Positions 11,243 through 24,500 of a DNA stretch of 64,000 bases are shown here, one piece after another. Both the position numbers and the translations under genes were made by a program. Origin of the DNA: Raphanus sativus (Eukaryota > Streptophyta > Magnoliopsida > Brassicales > Brassicaceae); NCBI RefSeq assembly GCF_000801105.2, contig NC_079513.1:22288273-22352272 (forward strand). The letters are read 5' to 3'. Each line of letters opens with the position of its first letter. The stretch's first letter is position 1. Below the pieces are notes generated by a model. It ran no database searches, was not told where the DNA came from, and saw nothing but the letters and a program-made list of their open reading frames with translations.

Positions 11243-13113
11243 CTAGATTTTGACCCGCACGATGAAAAATTTCATTAATAATTTAATAAATATTTTGGTA
11301 ATTTTTAAAGAGTGTGTATTTAAAATATTTTTGCATTTAAATCAGTGTTTTTAAATGGGAAAATCGCATAAAAACCCTGAAAGTGTCACTTACTCACACT
11401 TTAAATCCTAAAGTTTTTTCACTAACACTTTTAACCTCGAAAGTGACATTTCTGTCATAAAAAACCTTCAAACTAAAAAATTGACCTGTTTAACAGGTAA
11501 AAATGGCGATGTGTCGGTTTTTTTTTCAAAAAATATTTATTTAATTCATAAAATAAATATAAATTAAAGAAAATTCAGAAAATTAAATAAAAATTCAAAA
11601 AAATAAATAAAATTCAGAAAATTAAATAAAATTCAAAATAAATAAATAAAAATTCAGAAAATTAAATAAAAATTCAGAAATTAAATAAAATTCATAACAT
11701 TAAATAGAATTTCAAAAATTAGTAAAAAAATCATAAAAATAAAATAAAATTCAGAAAATTAGAATAATAATCATAAAACTAACTAAATATCAGAAGTTAA
11801 ATAAAGTTTCAAATAAAAAAATAACTAATATTAAACCAAAAGACAGAAATTAAATAAAAATTCATGAATTTCACAAATAACAATGTTTTTAACAACCATT
11901 AAATTCACATTTTAATCGTTTAAAAGTGAGTGTAATACAAGAATTATGGTATTTTCACTATTAAAATGCCAATTTGATGGTTGTTAAAAACATTGTTATT
12001 TGTGAAATTCATGAATTTTTAATTTTATGATCTTTTATTTAATTTATGTCTTTTGATTTAATATTAGTTATTTGTTTATTTGAAACTTTATTTAACTTCT
12101 GATATTTAGTTAGTTTTATGATTATTTTTTAATTTTCTGAATTTTATTTTATTTTTATGATTTTTACTAATTTTTGAGTTTTAATTAATTTTTATTTAAT
12201 TTTATGAATTTTTATTTAATTTTCTGAATTTTTATTTAATTTTATTAAATTTTCTGAATTTTTGTTTATTTTTTTGAATTTCTATTTAATTTTCTGAATT
12301 TTATTTAATTTTTTGAATTTTTATTTAATTTTCTGAATATTCATTTAATTTTATGAATTTATATTTAATTTTATATTTTTTCTTTAATTTTTATTTATTT
12401 TATGAATTAAATAAATATTTTTTGAAAAAAAAATTGACAAATCACCTTTTTACCTGTTAAACAGGTCATCTTTTTAGGTTGGAGGTTTTAATGACACAAA
12501 TGTCACTTCGGAGGTTAAAAGTGTTAGTGAAAAAACTTCAAGGTTTAAAGTGCGAGTATGTGACACTTTCAGGGTTTTTTATGCGATTTTCCCGTTTTTA
12601 AATTCAACCCGATTGTGATTATACCGGTTAATCCGGAGATCTGACAATTCAATTTAGGCTTTTAAAATATACATATTAAAAAAAATCACTAAAACCCGAG
12701 AATAACTGATTGAATTGATGGATGACCGATATGTAATCTAATTGGATTTAAATTGTAATAGTTTCATAATTTGTAATCTTATAATCCAAATTTTAAAGTT
12801 CATTATTTTGCAATTTATGAAATTATAACGTTTCTACAAAATTTTAAAGAGAAAATGATATATATAAAATAACTAAGATTAATTATTGTATTGTTTGGAA
12901 ACATTGATAGTAGTATAAAATATATTGTTTGGAAACATTGATAGTAGTATAAAGAAATAAATATATTGTTTGAAAAAATGGATAATATTATAAAGAAAGG
13001 AACATTAGTGATTTAATGTAGGTTTAACTATAAAGTATAAAGGTGTATTTAATTTAAAAACTTACAAAATAAATGTTAGGTCCAACAAAATGTTTCTGTT
13101 TTAATAAGATAGA
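11243..13113 (-). mobile_element. Non-autonomous Helitron in the WRKY2 leader intron
   Basis: On the minus strand the element begins TCTATCTTATTAAAACAG (at 13113) and ends with ...TCAAAATCTAG (at 11243), the 5'-TC and CTAG-3' signatures of Helitrons. It sits between a host A and T, with no target duplication. Its family is the same as the copies at 46838 and 57202, which match it internally. Unlike them it is interrupted by a foldback element (11357-12593). Short tandem units containing TTTGGAAACATTGATAGTAG lie at 12.89 to 12.96 kb. Confidence 0.88.
11357..12593. mobile_element. 1,237-bp foldback Mutator-like element nested in a Helitron
   Basis: The ends are inverted copies starting GGGAAAATCGCATAAAAACC. 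The two arms remain complementary almost to the centre near 11.93 kb, so the whole element is one long hairpin. The arms are full of AAATTCAGAAAATTAAATA-like units. A 10-bp target duplication, GTTTTTAAAT, lies at 11347-11356 and 12594-12603. Related Helitrons carry this sequence once (near 47.35 kb), proving the insertion site. The long TIRs and 9-10 bp duplication indicate the Mutator superfamily. No transposase is encoded. Confidence 0.9.
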
Positions 13114-13653
13114 TGATCTGTTTAATTACCTCCTTAAGTTTTTTTTTTTGCTTACAGTCTAGTTTAAAACTGTACTGTAGTTTGACGTTGTCCTATTGTT
13201 TTATTCTCTTTTTTAATCTTCGTGATTCGATCATTTGTTTCTGCTATAAAATTATATACTTGAATTTCATGAGGTTCCATAAAAGTAGATTAACGCGTGA
13301 AAGAGAAAAAAATATTTTTTATTAATTTCTTACATTTTCCATCTTTAATGATTTGTTTTGTCGACTCTGAAAAAGACAAAAGGATTAAACTTTGAAAAAT
13401 CTTTCTTGACCAAAGCAACATAAATTTGATTCTATATCTTAGTTTTTAAGCTCACTGGTTCACTTACAATAGTTGTGTTACTTAGCTTGTTTAATGTATT
13501 GTTTAATACTAGAAGTTGACTGAGAATGTTCATGTCTTCAAATATATTCTGAGGTTTGTGATTGTGACTGTCTTTTTTAAATCTTCTATAATGTCTCAGG
13601 AGTTTCATCTCAGTTTAGGCAAAGAGACTCAGTAAAACTTGTTGGATCTTTAA

Positions 13654-15797
13654 ATGTCTGGTTTTGAAGAAAACGTGGCTGTAATGGGAGAATGGGTTCC
13701 TTGTAATCCTAGCTCGAAACGTGTTCTTGAAAGAGAGCTATCTTTGAATCATGGCCTTGTTAATCGTCTAGAAGAAGAAGAAGAAGACACTAGTGGTAAT
13801 AACAAGAACGTTTCACGAGGTGGTGGTTTAAGAGAAAGAATCGCTGCTCGTGCTGGATTCAACACTCCGAGGTTAAACACTGAGAACATCCGCTCTAACA
13901 CCGATTCTAGTCTTCGCTCTCCTAATTGCTTAACCATCTCCTCTCCTGGCCTTAGCCCTGCAACGCTCTTGGAGTCTCCTGTTTTCCTTTCTAACCCATT
14001 GGTAAAGCTGCATAGTTGTTTCCTTTTTCTCCATCTTATTATTATTGAAACTTAATTTCTTTGACATTTGCAGGCTCAACCGTCTCCAACTACAGGGAAA
14101 TTCCCATTTCTTCCTGGTGTTAACAGTAGTAATGGATTGTCTGCTTCTGATAAAGAGAAAGACGAGTTCTTCGATGGCATTGGAGCATCATCATCATTCA
14201 CATTCCATCCTGTTTCAAGACCCTCTTCCTCTTTCTTCCACGGCGCAACGGAGATGATGCCAGTTGATTATGGTAACTACAACAACAGTTCTTCTCATCA
14301 TCAGTCCCCGGAAGAAGATGTCAAACTCGGTTCTGAGCAAAGTGGCTTGAAGAGGAAGACATCTGATGCCACAACAAACACCAACGACCATCAGGAAGAG
14401 GAAGAAGGAGAAGAAGAGCAAAGAGGTGGTGATTCGATGGCTGGTGGTGGAGCACCTGCAGAGGATGGATATAACTGGAGGAAATACGGACAAAAGTTGG
14501 TTAAAGGAAGCGAGTATCCACGAAGCTATTACAAGTGCACAAACCCGAGCTGTCCAGTGAAGAAGAAGGTGGAGAGATCAAGAGAAGGTCACATCACTGA
14601 GATTATATACAAAGGAGCTCATAATCACTCCAAGCCTCCTCCTAACCGCCGCTCCTCCGGAACGCAACTAGATGGAACCGAACAGCAACAGCAGCAGCAG
14701 CAGCAGCAGAGAGATAACTCTGCAACGTGGGTTAGTTGTAATAACACTCAACAACAAGTTGGAAGCAATGAGAACAACTTCGAAGAAGACGGAAACCAAT
14801 CTGGATCGATTCAAGCTCAAGAGTCAGGTGATGTGATTGTGGTTGATGCTTTGTCAACACTCTCTAATGATGAAGATGAAGATGATAGAGGGACTGATCA
14901 TGGTAGTGCTTCTTTGGGATACGATGGATGTGGAGGAGGAGATGAATCCGAATCGAAAAGAAGGTTATCTTTATCTTCTTTAGACACAGATTCATCGATC
15001 TAAACATCTGTTCTGAAAAAAAACGTTTTGTTTTTTTTCATTAGGAAACTTGAGGCTTACGCAATAGAGATGAGTGGAGCAACAAGAGCTATACGTGAGC
15101 CAAGAGTCGTTGTGCAGACAACGAGTGATGTTGACATTCTCGACGATGGCTATCGCTGGAGAAAGTATGGTCAGAAAGTTGTCAAAGGAAATCCAAACCC
15201 GAGGTTTCTTACAAAACTCATTAAACACATTGGTCTCTAACGTGCTTTACAAGCAAGGTTTCTTTTTGTAGGAGTTACTACAAATGCACAGCTCCTGGAT
15301 GTACGGTGAGAAAACACGTAGAGAGAGCTTCTCATGACCTCAAATCCGTTATAACCACTTACGAAGGCAAACACGACCACGACGTCCCCGCCGCACGCAA
15401 CAGCAGCCACGGCGGCGGCGGCGGTGGAAACGGTAACAGCGCCGCTCAAACCAACCATTACCAAGAGCCTCCACGTGGAAGATACGTCAGAGAACAGCTC
15501 AACCAGTCTTCTCAGTTCGGACGTCCGTTTAGCTTCCAGCCGCATTTGGGTCCTCCTTCCGGTTTTGCGTTCGGTCTAGGACAAACCGGTTTTGGTAATC
15601 TTTCGATTCCTGGTTTAGCGTTTGGTCAAGGGAAATTACAGGGTTTGACTCACCCGTCGTATATGATGAGTCAACAACCGGGTGGGATGAGTGAAGCGAT
15701 GATGATGCAGAGAGGGATGGAGCCTAAGGTTGAACCGGGTTCGGAAACGGGACAGTCGGTATATAACCAGATAATGAGTAGATTACCACAGATTTGA
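13654..15797 (+). CDS. WRKY2: Group I WRKY transcription factor WRKY2
   Basis: Four coding exons (13654-14001, 14074-14963, 15045-15203, 15272-15797) give a 640-residue protein whose frame closes at every junction. It has two WRKY domains, each with WRKYGQK. The first is followed by C-X4-C-X22-H-X-H (CTNPSC to HNH), the second by C-X4-C-X23-H-X-H ending HDH. The second is split by the conserved intron after NPNPR. An N-terminal Ser-Pro cluster ([20 protein letters not shown]) is the type of MAP-kinase target site known in WRKY2/33. A polyglutamine tract of about ten residues and acidic runs lie between the domains. The protein is nuclear and binds W-boxes. In Arabidopsis WRKY2 (At5g56270) drives zygote polarity through WOX8 and affects ABA-dependent germination. 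The N-terminus appears shorter than the Arabidopsis protein as I recall it. Confidence 0.95.
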
Positions 15798-17049
15798 TAA
15801 TTTTACTCTCTTTATCTTTTGGCATTTGGTTGATGCTTATCATAATTTTTAATTTCTTCTTAAATTTATTGGTTTGAAACTTTGGGGGAAGGTTAAAGGC
15901 TGATACCATTTCCATCTTTCGTGTGGCCTTTTGTTGTTATCTTCATAAATTATACAAGCTAGTAAGAGATGAGGAAAAATAGTTATATTTATAGATGCAA
16001 AAAAATATTATATGATAATGTTTAGATACTACTTACTCTATCTTCCATCTAGAGTAAAGGACTAGTGAGTAGTGACTAGAAACCACGGTGATGATATTGA
16101 AACTTAGGAAAGAAAATACAAGATACATTTCTGCATTGCGGCAAGATATTGGTAGAGCACTCTGATTCTGCTATTAAGCATTTTGATGGCACTATATGTA
16201 CCCCGGTAAGATGAGCAGCCACTGCATTACATACCAACGAGTACTCAGCGAAAATTCAGAAGGAAATAAGTATGAGAGACACAAGGCTCACACTGAGTTG
16301 AGATGTGCAACATGGTCGACTGATATCCTTAATGAAGACCAATCAATAATTTTTTTTTTTTGAAAAGTCAGTAAAGATTAAATACTTAATATTTAGAAAC
16401 GCTGAAAATACATAGACCTATACTAACATGCTCACATCAGAGATCATCAATGTAGAATCACAGAACCATGTGTCGAGCGACATATGATCACATGATTCAC
16501 ATCTGTATTTTCCACACCAGTTAAGGAAGTAGAGACTTGGAGTAACTAAAAGCATACCACTTTCATAAATACTCACTGGGAGAAGACAGAAATTATTTGC
16601 AAATTGCAACAAAATATCGAATTCATTCATTTTTAATAAAAAAAATAAAAAATATTATTTGCAAACTGCAACAAAATGTTGAATGCATTCATTTTTAATG
16701 ATTGGAAAAATAAAAAAATACTATATGCAAATTGCAAGAGAGTAGATATTAAAAATATTATCATTCACAAAAAATACAGTTTTCACAATGGATAATAATA
16801 AAGTAATTTTTTTTTTCTTCGCAAAATAAAAAGAAATATGCGTTGGTGAGCCTAAAAATGTGTGTGGTGTGGATAATATATAAAGAAAAACTAATATTAA
16901 ATAACAACGAAGCTGTGGCCATATCAGATTAGTCCAAAATAATAGACACACCGCCCACGAGAGAAACGATAGATTTGGGATTTTGGGGAGAGGTGATCAG
17001 AGGACGGACGGAAGAAACCAATACTAATTAGACTCATCTGACAGACAAG
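15798..17049. other. WRKY2-PEX5 intergenic region; CSN6A not present
   Basis: No coding exon is visible. Around 16592-16740 a 62-bp unit (ATTATTTGCAAATTGCAAC... then CATTCATTTTTAAT) is repeated in tandem about two and a half times. In Arabidopsis the COP9 signalosome gene CSN6A lies here. I find no recognisable MPN-domain fragment. Confidence 0.6.
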
Positions 17050-20000
17050 ATGGCGATGAGAGACCTTGTCAACGGCGGAGCAGCCTGCGCAGTTCCCGGC
17101 TCCTCTTCTTCCTCCAACCCTCTCGGTGCTCTCACCAACGCCCTACTCGGTTCCTCTTCCAAAACTCAGGTTCAGCTTTCCTCATCCATTTTTTCATGCT
17201 CTGATTAAACTCGAATTGGATCTTCATTCTTCAATTGAGGTTTAGATATTACGTAATCTCTGACTTTGATTTGCTGATTTTTGGTGGGGGCAGGAAAGGC
17301 TCAAGGAGATACCTAATGCAACCAGTTCAGGTCCTGGGCCACAGTTCTACTCTCAGGACCAACACTTAAGCTCGCTTCCTGGTTCTGAGTTGGATCAGCC
17401 TCTTCTCCAGCCCGGTGCTCAGGTTTTATTAATACTCTCCAAAGTTCTACTCTTTTTTTTTTTATATAATTCTGGTATTGGCACTGATTATCTAAGCCTA
17501 TGTGATGTGTCTGCCAATTTTCTCTTCCATCAGGGCTCAGAGTTCTTCCGTGGCTTCCGCTCTGTAGATCAGAATGGTCTCGGTGCTGCTTGGGATGAAG
17601 TTCAGCGTGGTGCTGGACCTATGCCTCCCATGGGTCCTATGTATGAGCCTCCTCTCCAGCCCACTTTTGAAGGTTTGTCATTGTTATTATCATATTTTAA
17701 CTCTTATTTCTCTCTACCACATGAGACGGGTACAAAATGGATTTTGATATTACGGGGTTTGATGTTGAATATGAATGGTAACATCTTCAGTCCGCAAAGT
17801 AAACATCTTTAGTTGTTGGAAGAAATGCAGTGAAAAGTATTAGCTACATGAAATAAAGTTGCTTACTCAAAGTTTAATCAACTTCTCCCAGGATGGTCGT
17901 TTCGTGTTTATTGTTTATTGCATTTGTCAAAGTGACTTGGTGTCTTGTGCTTGCTTAAAATTTGTTTTTTTTTTGTTTTTACATTGCAGGACCCCCGCAG
18001 AGAGTCTTGTCTAACTTTCTGCATTCGTTTGTTGAGAGTAGCCGTGGTGGCATTCCCTTTCGTCCAGCACCTGTCCCTGTCCTGGGATTGTCACAGAGTG
18101 ACAAACAGTGTATACGTGATCGTAGTAGCATAATGGCCCGGCATTTTTTTGCTGACAGGGGAGAAGAATTTATCAATTCTCAGGTTTGCTGCTTGCCTGA
18201 TAGTTTTATGTAACTGCATCATTGTGTTTTAGAATGAAAATGAGCCTCAGGGATTTTGTTGAGAATCATTGCTTGTTTTACTTGTTATGTCTTCCTTTTC
18301 GAGGTGTGACTAAGCTTTTTATGTTCTCTTTTGGTGTATTTTGCACTTTTTCTCAGTTTTGTTGGCTGCTTATATTGTTCTCCGTTGTTTTTATAGGTAA
18401 ATGCGTTACTGTCATCGTTAGATATTGATGATGGCATTCAAACTAGAGGTCATATTCCTGGGAGATTTCGGGAGCTAGATGATTACTGGAATGAGTCTCA
18501 GGCTGTTACGAAACCTGGTTTACATCCTGCGGATAATTGGGCGGCTGAATTTGACCAGCATCAGCATGGTATGAATCATGGGGGTCCTGACGCATGGGTC
18601 AACTCTTTTGAGCAACAACATGGTGTGAATGGGTGGGCCACCGAGTTTGAGCAGGTACATTTTCCTTCAATTGTTTGATATGTTCTATTTGAATGTCCAC
18701 ACCAGACTCATATTTAACAAGCTTGCAATTAGTATAATAGAATATCGAGGACTCATATTTTTGGTTGAGTATAGGCTTTGCTTTACTAGTTCCCAGGGTA
18801 TAGTTGTTCAAATGCCTGAATCTGTTGCAACTTTTCTTTGTGATGTTATCAGTCCATCAGAGTTTGACTCGCGTTTAATTGAACAGCACTTTAGCTTTCT
18901 CATATTTTTTCAGGTTCTGAAAATTGTTGGCGCTCATCCTTTTCCTTTTTTTTCTTGATTTTTTTTGAAGGGTCAATCTCAACTGATGTCAAACCAAATG
19001 AGAAGTATGAATATGCAAAATTTAGCTGCAATGGAGCAAACTCGTAAGCTTGCTCATACACTGTCTCAGGATGGCAATCCGAAATTTCAGGTTGGTGATG
19101 ATAGTTTCAGTAAGTAAGTTTGTAGTAAACTGTACTATTGGATGCCAAGCTGTTCTGATTTCCTTATTTCCACTGCTGAGAACTTCTGAGGCGATGTTTT
19201 GCAATTAAGGATGATGTGCTGAGCTGCTCTCTTGAGATTTATCTGAAAAGCTTGGCAAAATGTGTTTGGTGAATGCAGAATTCAAGATTCCTTCAATTTG
19301 TTTCAAAGATGAGCCGCGGTGAACTCATTATGGATGAGAATGAGGTCAAGCCTGGACCAGCCCCAGGGGACTGGACGACTGAATATGAACAGCAGTATCT
19401 GGGGCCGCCAAGTTGGGCTGATCAATTCGCCAATGAGAAAGTATGTTTTTGCTTAGGGTCTACTCGCTACTGATATCACCCTAGTGCAAATTGATTTAGT
19501 GTTACTCCTTTCTTGCATAGCTTAGTGCTGTAGTCAATCTCCTTCATTTTCTATTTTAGAAATGCAATGTAGTGGAAAGGCGGAGCGTAGATTTCTCTGT
19601 ACACTTCTTTCCAGTGAAATGGTTCCTTATTACTTAAGAGAATATGATGTCTCTGACATGGTAGCAAGTATAACCACCATCTTGCATTTAACGTAAGTTT
19701 TTATTTCATTTTGGTGCGTGTAGCTTGCACGTGGACCAGAACAGTGGGCTGATGAGTTTGCTTCCGCGAACCGACAGCAAGAATCGGCTGAGGACCAATG
19801 GGTTAATGAGTTTTCGAAGTTGAATGTTGATGACTGGGTAGATGAATTTGCTGAAGGGCCCGCGGGTGGGAGTTCGGCTGATGCATGGGCAAATGCTTAT
19901 GATGAGTAAGTCCATTATTATTTAGTTGATCTATAATAAGTTCTCTTTTTCGTTGTGCTTGAGCGTTCACAAAAATTTAACAATCGAATAATATTATGGT

Positions 20001-21552
20001 CCCTCTCCAATTCCATCCCTTGATCTTTTTACATCATTTTGGTTCCATGCATCTTGGACTTTTAAGTCCATCTAACCAACGTCTCTGCCTCTTCAGGTTT
20101 CTGACGGAGAGAAATGCTGAAAAACAAAATAGTGGTGTCTACGTCTTCTCTGACATGAACCCTTATGTGGGTCACCCTGAACCTATGAAAGAAGGGCAGG
20201 AATTGTTTCGCAAAGGACTTTTGAGTGAAGCAGCGCTTGCCCTAGAAGCTGAGGTTATGAAAAATCCTGAGAATGCCGAAGGTTGGAGATTACTTGGAGT
20301 CACACACGCAGAGAACGATGACGATCAACAGGTTATTCAGATTATTTTTTTGCATGAACCGTTGTTTACCCATGGCACATAAATAAAGAAGAAGAGGTTG
20401 CTAAAATCTGTTAATACTGTGGTTACAGGCAATAGCTGCAATGATGCGGGCACAGGAGGCTGATCCCTCAAATCTAGAGGTGCTTCTTGCGCTTGGTGTG
20501 AGTCATACCAACGGTCAGTGCCTGTAATCTAGCAATATGTGTTTGTTTTTGTAACATTATCTTGTTGCTTACGTTTTTTAATTAGTGGTGACTAATATGT
20601 TGTACTCTGTAAATACAGAGTTGGAGCAAGCAACTGCTTTGAAGTACTTATACGGATGGCTGCGGAATCACCCCAAATATGGATCAATCGCGCCTCCAGA
20701 GCTTGCTGATTCCCTATACCATGCTGATGTAAGTGCTCTTGTAAATTCTGCGCGGTTGGATCTCATCTCATAGTTGTATTGAAACACTACTTCTCCATGT
20801 ATGAACAGATTGCTAGATTATTCACTGAAGCTTCTCAGATGAATCCTGAAGACGCCGATGTGCATATAGTGTTGGGCGTTCTCTTCAATCTGTCAAGAGA
20901 ATTCGATAGAGCAATAACTTCCTTCCAAACAGCGTTACAGTTGAAACCAAACGACTATTCTCTTTGGAATAAGCTTGGAGCAACACAAGCTAACAGTGTC
21001 CAGAGTGCTGATGCCATATCTGCTTATCAACAGGTAAACTGTTCGATGCACAGAACTCAATGCTTCTCCAAATCTCATTGTTTCTCTTACTGTTTAATTG
21101 TCTGTTTCTCTACTGGCAGGCTCTGGATTTAAAACCTAATTACGTTCGTGCTTGGGCAAACATGGGGATCAGTTACGCAAACCAGGTTCGTGTTCTTGAT
21201 AACTTGTATCAGAAGTAAATGCTTGATGTATGTTTTTTGGACTGGAACTAACGTGAGTTTGGTATGCTATTGTGTAATATATCTAAAATGTAACAGGGGA
21301 TGTACAAAGAATCAATCCCTTATTATGTTCGTGCCCTTGCGATGAATCCTAAAGCCGATAACGCTTGGCAATACTTGAGACTCTCGTTAAGGTATGTATC
21401 AAAAGCTTGTGAACAAGAAAAATCTATCAATGTCGTTTGAAACTTTTCTAAGTTTTGTTAAAACTTTCTGTAGCTGTGCGTCAAGACATGACCTTATCGA
21501 AGCTTGTGAGGCAAGGAATCTGGATCTCTTGCAGAAAGAGTTCCCGCTTTGA
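17050..21552 (+). CDS. PEX5: Peroxisomal targeting signal 1 receptor PEX5
   Basis: Fifteen exons with GT-AG sites (17050-17169, 17294-17422, 17534-17672, 17990-18183, 18397-18654, 18971-19090, 19279-19440, 19724-19905, 20097-20331, 20429-20513, 20619-20728, 20809-21033, 21120-21185, 21297-21391, 21474-21552) give 732 residues, close to Arabidopsis PEX5 (At5g56290). Cys13 (GGAACAVPG) is the expected monoubiquitination and recycling site. The N-half carries nine WxxxF/Y motifs (WAAEF, WVNSF, WATEF, WTTEY, WADQF, WADEF, WVNEF, WVDEF, WANAY) that bind PEX14/PEX13. The C-half holds TPR repeats, such as DADVHIVLGVLFNLSREFDR and ANMGISYANQGMYKESIPYY, which grip SKL-type C-termini of cargo. It shuttles between cytosol and peroxisome membrane and in plants also carries PEX7. 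No broken exon is seen. Confidence 0.97.
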
Positions 21553-24500
21553 GTAGAGAAGCTAGACGATTCAGACCTTAAAGTCGGAGTGGTCCTTACC
21601 GGTTAAACAATCGATTTCTTTTACGGGAACTTGATATAATAATAAAAAAGATTACTATTACATTCGTAATGTTGTAGATATACCAATACATGATTTATGT
21701 AGAGGTAAATGTATAACACTGAAGTGCTAATAATAATGCTTCAAAAGCATATCATTTCCAGTTTTGATGATTAGTCCTGCTGTTTTCTTCTGGTAAAACC
21801 GGATTTTCTTTATCCGAAACTCGTGTGAGTGATCAGAGTGTTTACAGAATTTCACTGAGAAATAAAATAAAATGTGGTGCGATGTTGACGTTTAGATGAG
21901 AAAAAAAATGTAAATATCAGCTGTATCAGAATTGCGCTTAATGATTGCTAGTCTTTGTCTTGAAAAGTGAATATGGGTGGACTAGCTAGTTGCATACTTA
22001 ACGTAATGATTTAATAGGTCCTCTATGGACCTAAACCTAAAAGACCATAGAGGTAATCATCAAAAAGTAGGAGAAGGAAGAAGGTAGAGGACCATAAACA
22101 TAACGAAATAATAGGTTACTTTTTCATTTAGGACGTATCCGGAATGGGTTGCGGAATGAGACGCCCATATACACCGTGTCCTCGACGAATTGTCTTGTAG
22201 GAAAATGCAGTCTCTTCGACGATATCATCGTCTCAAGACCTAAGAAAGCCTTATTAGAAAAAATTATAACCTTTGATTCTCTGAACGGAGAATTGGGAGA
22301 AGTGTCCAACATTGAAGCGCCTTCGCTTTGTGTATTGTTTTTACCGGATCGCAGAATTGTGTTTAACCAACATGTCAAAAGAAATTGTGCGTATGCCACA
22401 CAATAGGTAATAGATTTTTTTTTTGGTGAGGAAATAGATGTTTTGTCCTTGTTGTTGAATTTGTTGTGTGTGCTCGATCGCTCGAGCTTGTAGACAGGAG
22501 TGCTAAGCCACTCCCATGCTTTAAGCGTACCCACGACAACGAGTCACTTGCAATATAAACACCACAATAGGCAATACTTATACCCTTTTTTTTTTTTACC
22601 CTTTTTTTGAAACACAGGCAATACTTATACCTATCTTGTTCCACAAACGTTTATTTGCTTGCGCGCGCACACATGTTATATATTTTTTTTTTGCGTAGAG
22701 CATACACTAAAGTATGCTTTGCAAAGCCGTGTAGCCATTCGTTCTGTTAATTTTGCAATTTTTCTTTTACATTCTTCTATGGAACTGTAGATACTATGTT
22801 TTATCACAGTATTCAGACCTGTTGCAGAAAAAAAAATTCACAGTATTCAGACGAAACATTCACAGATTATTCAACCCGTTGCGTACAGCCTAATGGAAGT
22901 AGCTGTCGCAATAATATTGATAGCCAATGAAACGATAACTAGCATAGTAGTGTTACAGTATGGTTCTGACCAACTAACTCATCACGTGCTTCGTAGGGTT
23001 CTAACTATCTAACACTCTATAGCCGTCGCAGTCTTACTCTATACCTATAGCTGATAAAAGTACGTAGCTACAGTTCCTGAAGTATCTTATTATTTTTCTT
23101 ACATTATAAAGATTTGTGACTGATGAAATGCGGATATATATTTGTTGAAGACTTTTTGTAGTGTCAATGATGGAAAAGGAACTTGGTTTTGAATTCATAC
23201 TGTATTATACATATAATAGAAAGAGAACTCGAAATCTAAATTTTTTCATTGGTTCATATCACATGTTCTGTAAAGTGATTGAAAGTGTCTTTTTATATAC
23301 AGAAGTTTCAAAGTTTGATGAGGTCTAATTATATGTGGATTTATACCAAGGTTGAAGATATGGCCGCAATATGATGGACCAATCAAATTATGCTTCGAAT
23401 CATGAATGTATGTTGGCTCAATACAAATGTATAATGTTCTTTTTTAAACAATATAAATTTATAATTTTGTCTTTGTGGCTAATTTTCATTTGATTCAAGA
23501 ATATGGAACACTGTCCCCTACATGGTACCAGGTAGGACATATTCCATAACATATAACATTTTATTTCATGTCATACTTGATTCATTTTGGTTGGGAAATT
23601 GGTTTGCGTTTCCGGTCCCCCCCCCCTCACCTCTCGGAAATTAGTTTTTTTTCTGACTAAAGCTCGGAAATTAGTTTTAGCTGAAATAATTTATATAGAA
23701 TAATATAAACAGTATACTCTTGGTTAGGTTTCAGTTCGACTTCTGTTAGTTTGAAAGAGTTAATTTTCTTAGTCTCGTAGCTCATGTTAATTCGAGTATC
23801 TTGCGTGTTATCTCATAAAATTTATAAGAATTCAAGAATTATGATTTTGTAAATTTGATTCTTTTATTTTGGTGTCTGTAGTGATTTATATTAATAATCA
23901 ATTTTTATGTTAATGAAATTTAGGCAGAAACTAAAAACAATTGTCTAAAAAACCTAGCTAGGCCAATCAACCGTGTCTCTAACCCATTAGGCGGTCATCA
24001 GCGATCAATTCAAAGAGTATAATCCGTTTCAAGAGTTATAGGAAGTAGTGATAGACTGGTAGTTATGAAACGTTACAACCAGACGAGGCTTGTTAGGGAT
24101 CAGTCATGGATCTAAACCGGTCCACCACCACGTACTCCTTTGTTGTTCACACCTCAGAAAACGAATCACTTGAGTTAGTGATAGATAGTCTTTTCCTTTT
24201 GATGTATAACATTTTTCTATTAGATTTTAAATTGATTAACTAAAATGTTGATTTAATATGTTTTATTGGTGTTTTAAATCTTATTTAGACATTTGCAATG
24301 TTATATTTACCGAAGTTTTATTAGTATATAAGATTAGAAAGTAGTTTAGTTTAGTCCATTCCATATCTCAATTTTTTTCTACAAATTTTTTTTTACAAAA
24401 ATTCTATAAATTTTCTCCTTTTGTTAGTATGACGTTGCATGAACCCATTTCGCATTATCATCATTCACTTCACTGGAATTTAACTTGGCGATATAGAATG

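Noticed and set aside
11357..12593. Possible CRISPR-like or satellite array because of regular AAATTCAGAAAATTAAATA units
   Set aside because: Plant DNA. The units are imperfect, have no unique spacers and form the arms of a foldback transposon.
14215..14493. 92-codon minus-strand frame inside WRKY2
   Set aside because: It is the antisense shadow of acidic and His-rich WRKY2 codons, with no independent evidence.
22200..22540. Overlapping open frames on both strands (136 and 85 codons) after PEX5
   Set aside because: The minus-strand frame mirrors the plus-strand one, and neither has recognisable motifs or splice partners. Only the plus frame is listed, at low confidence.
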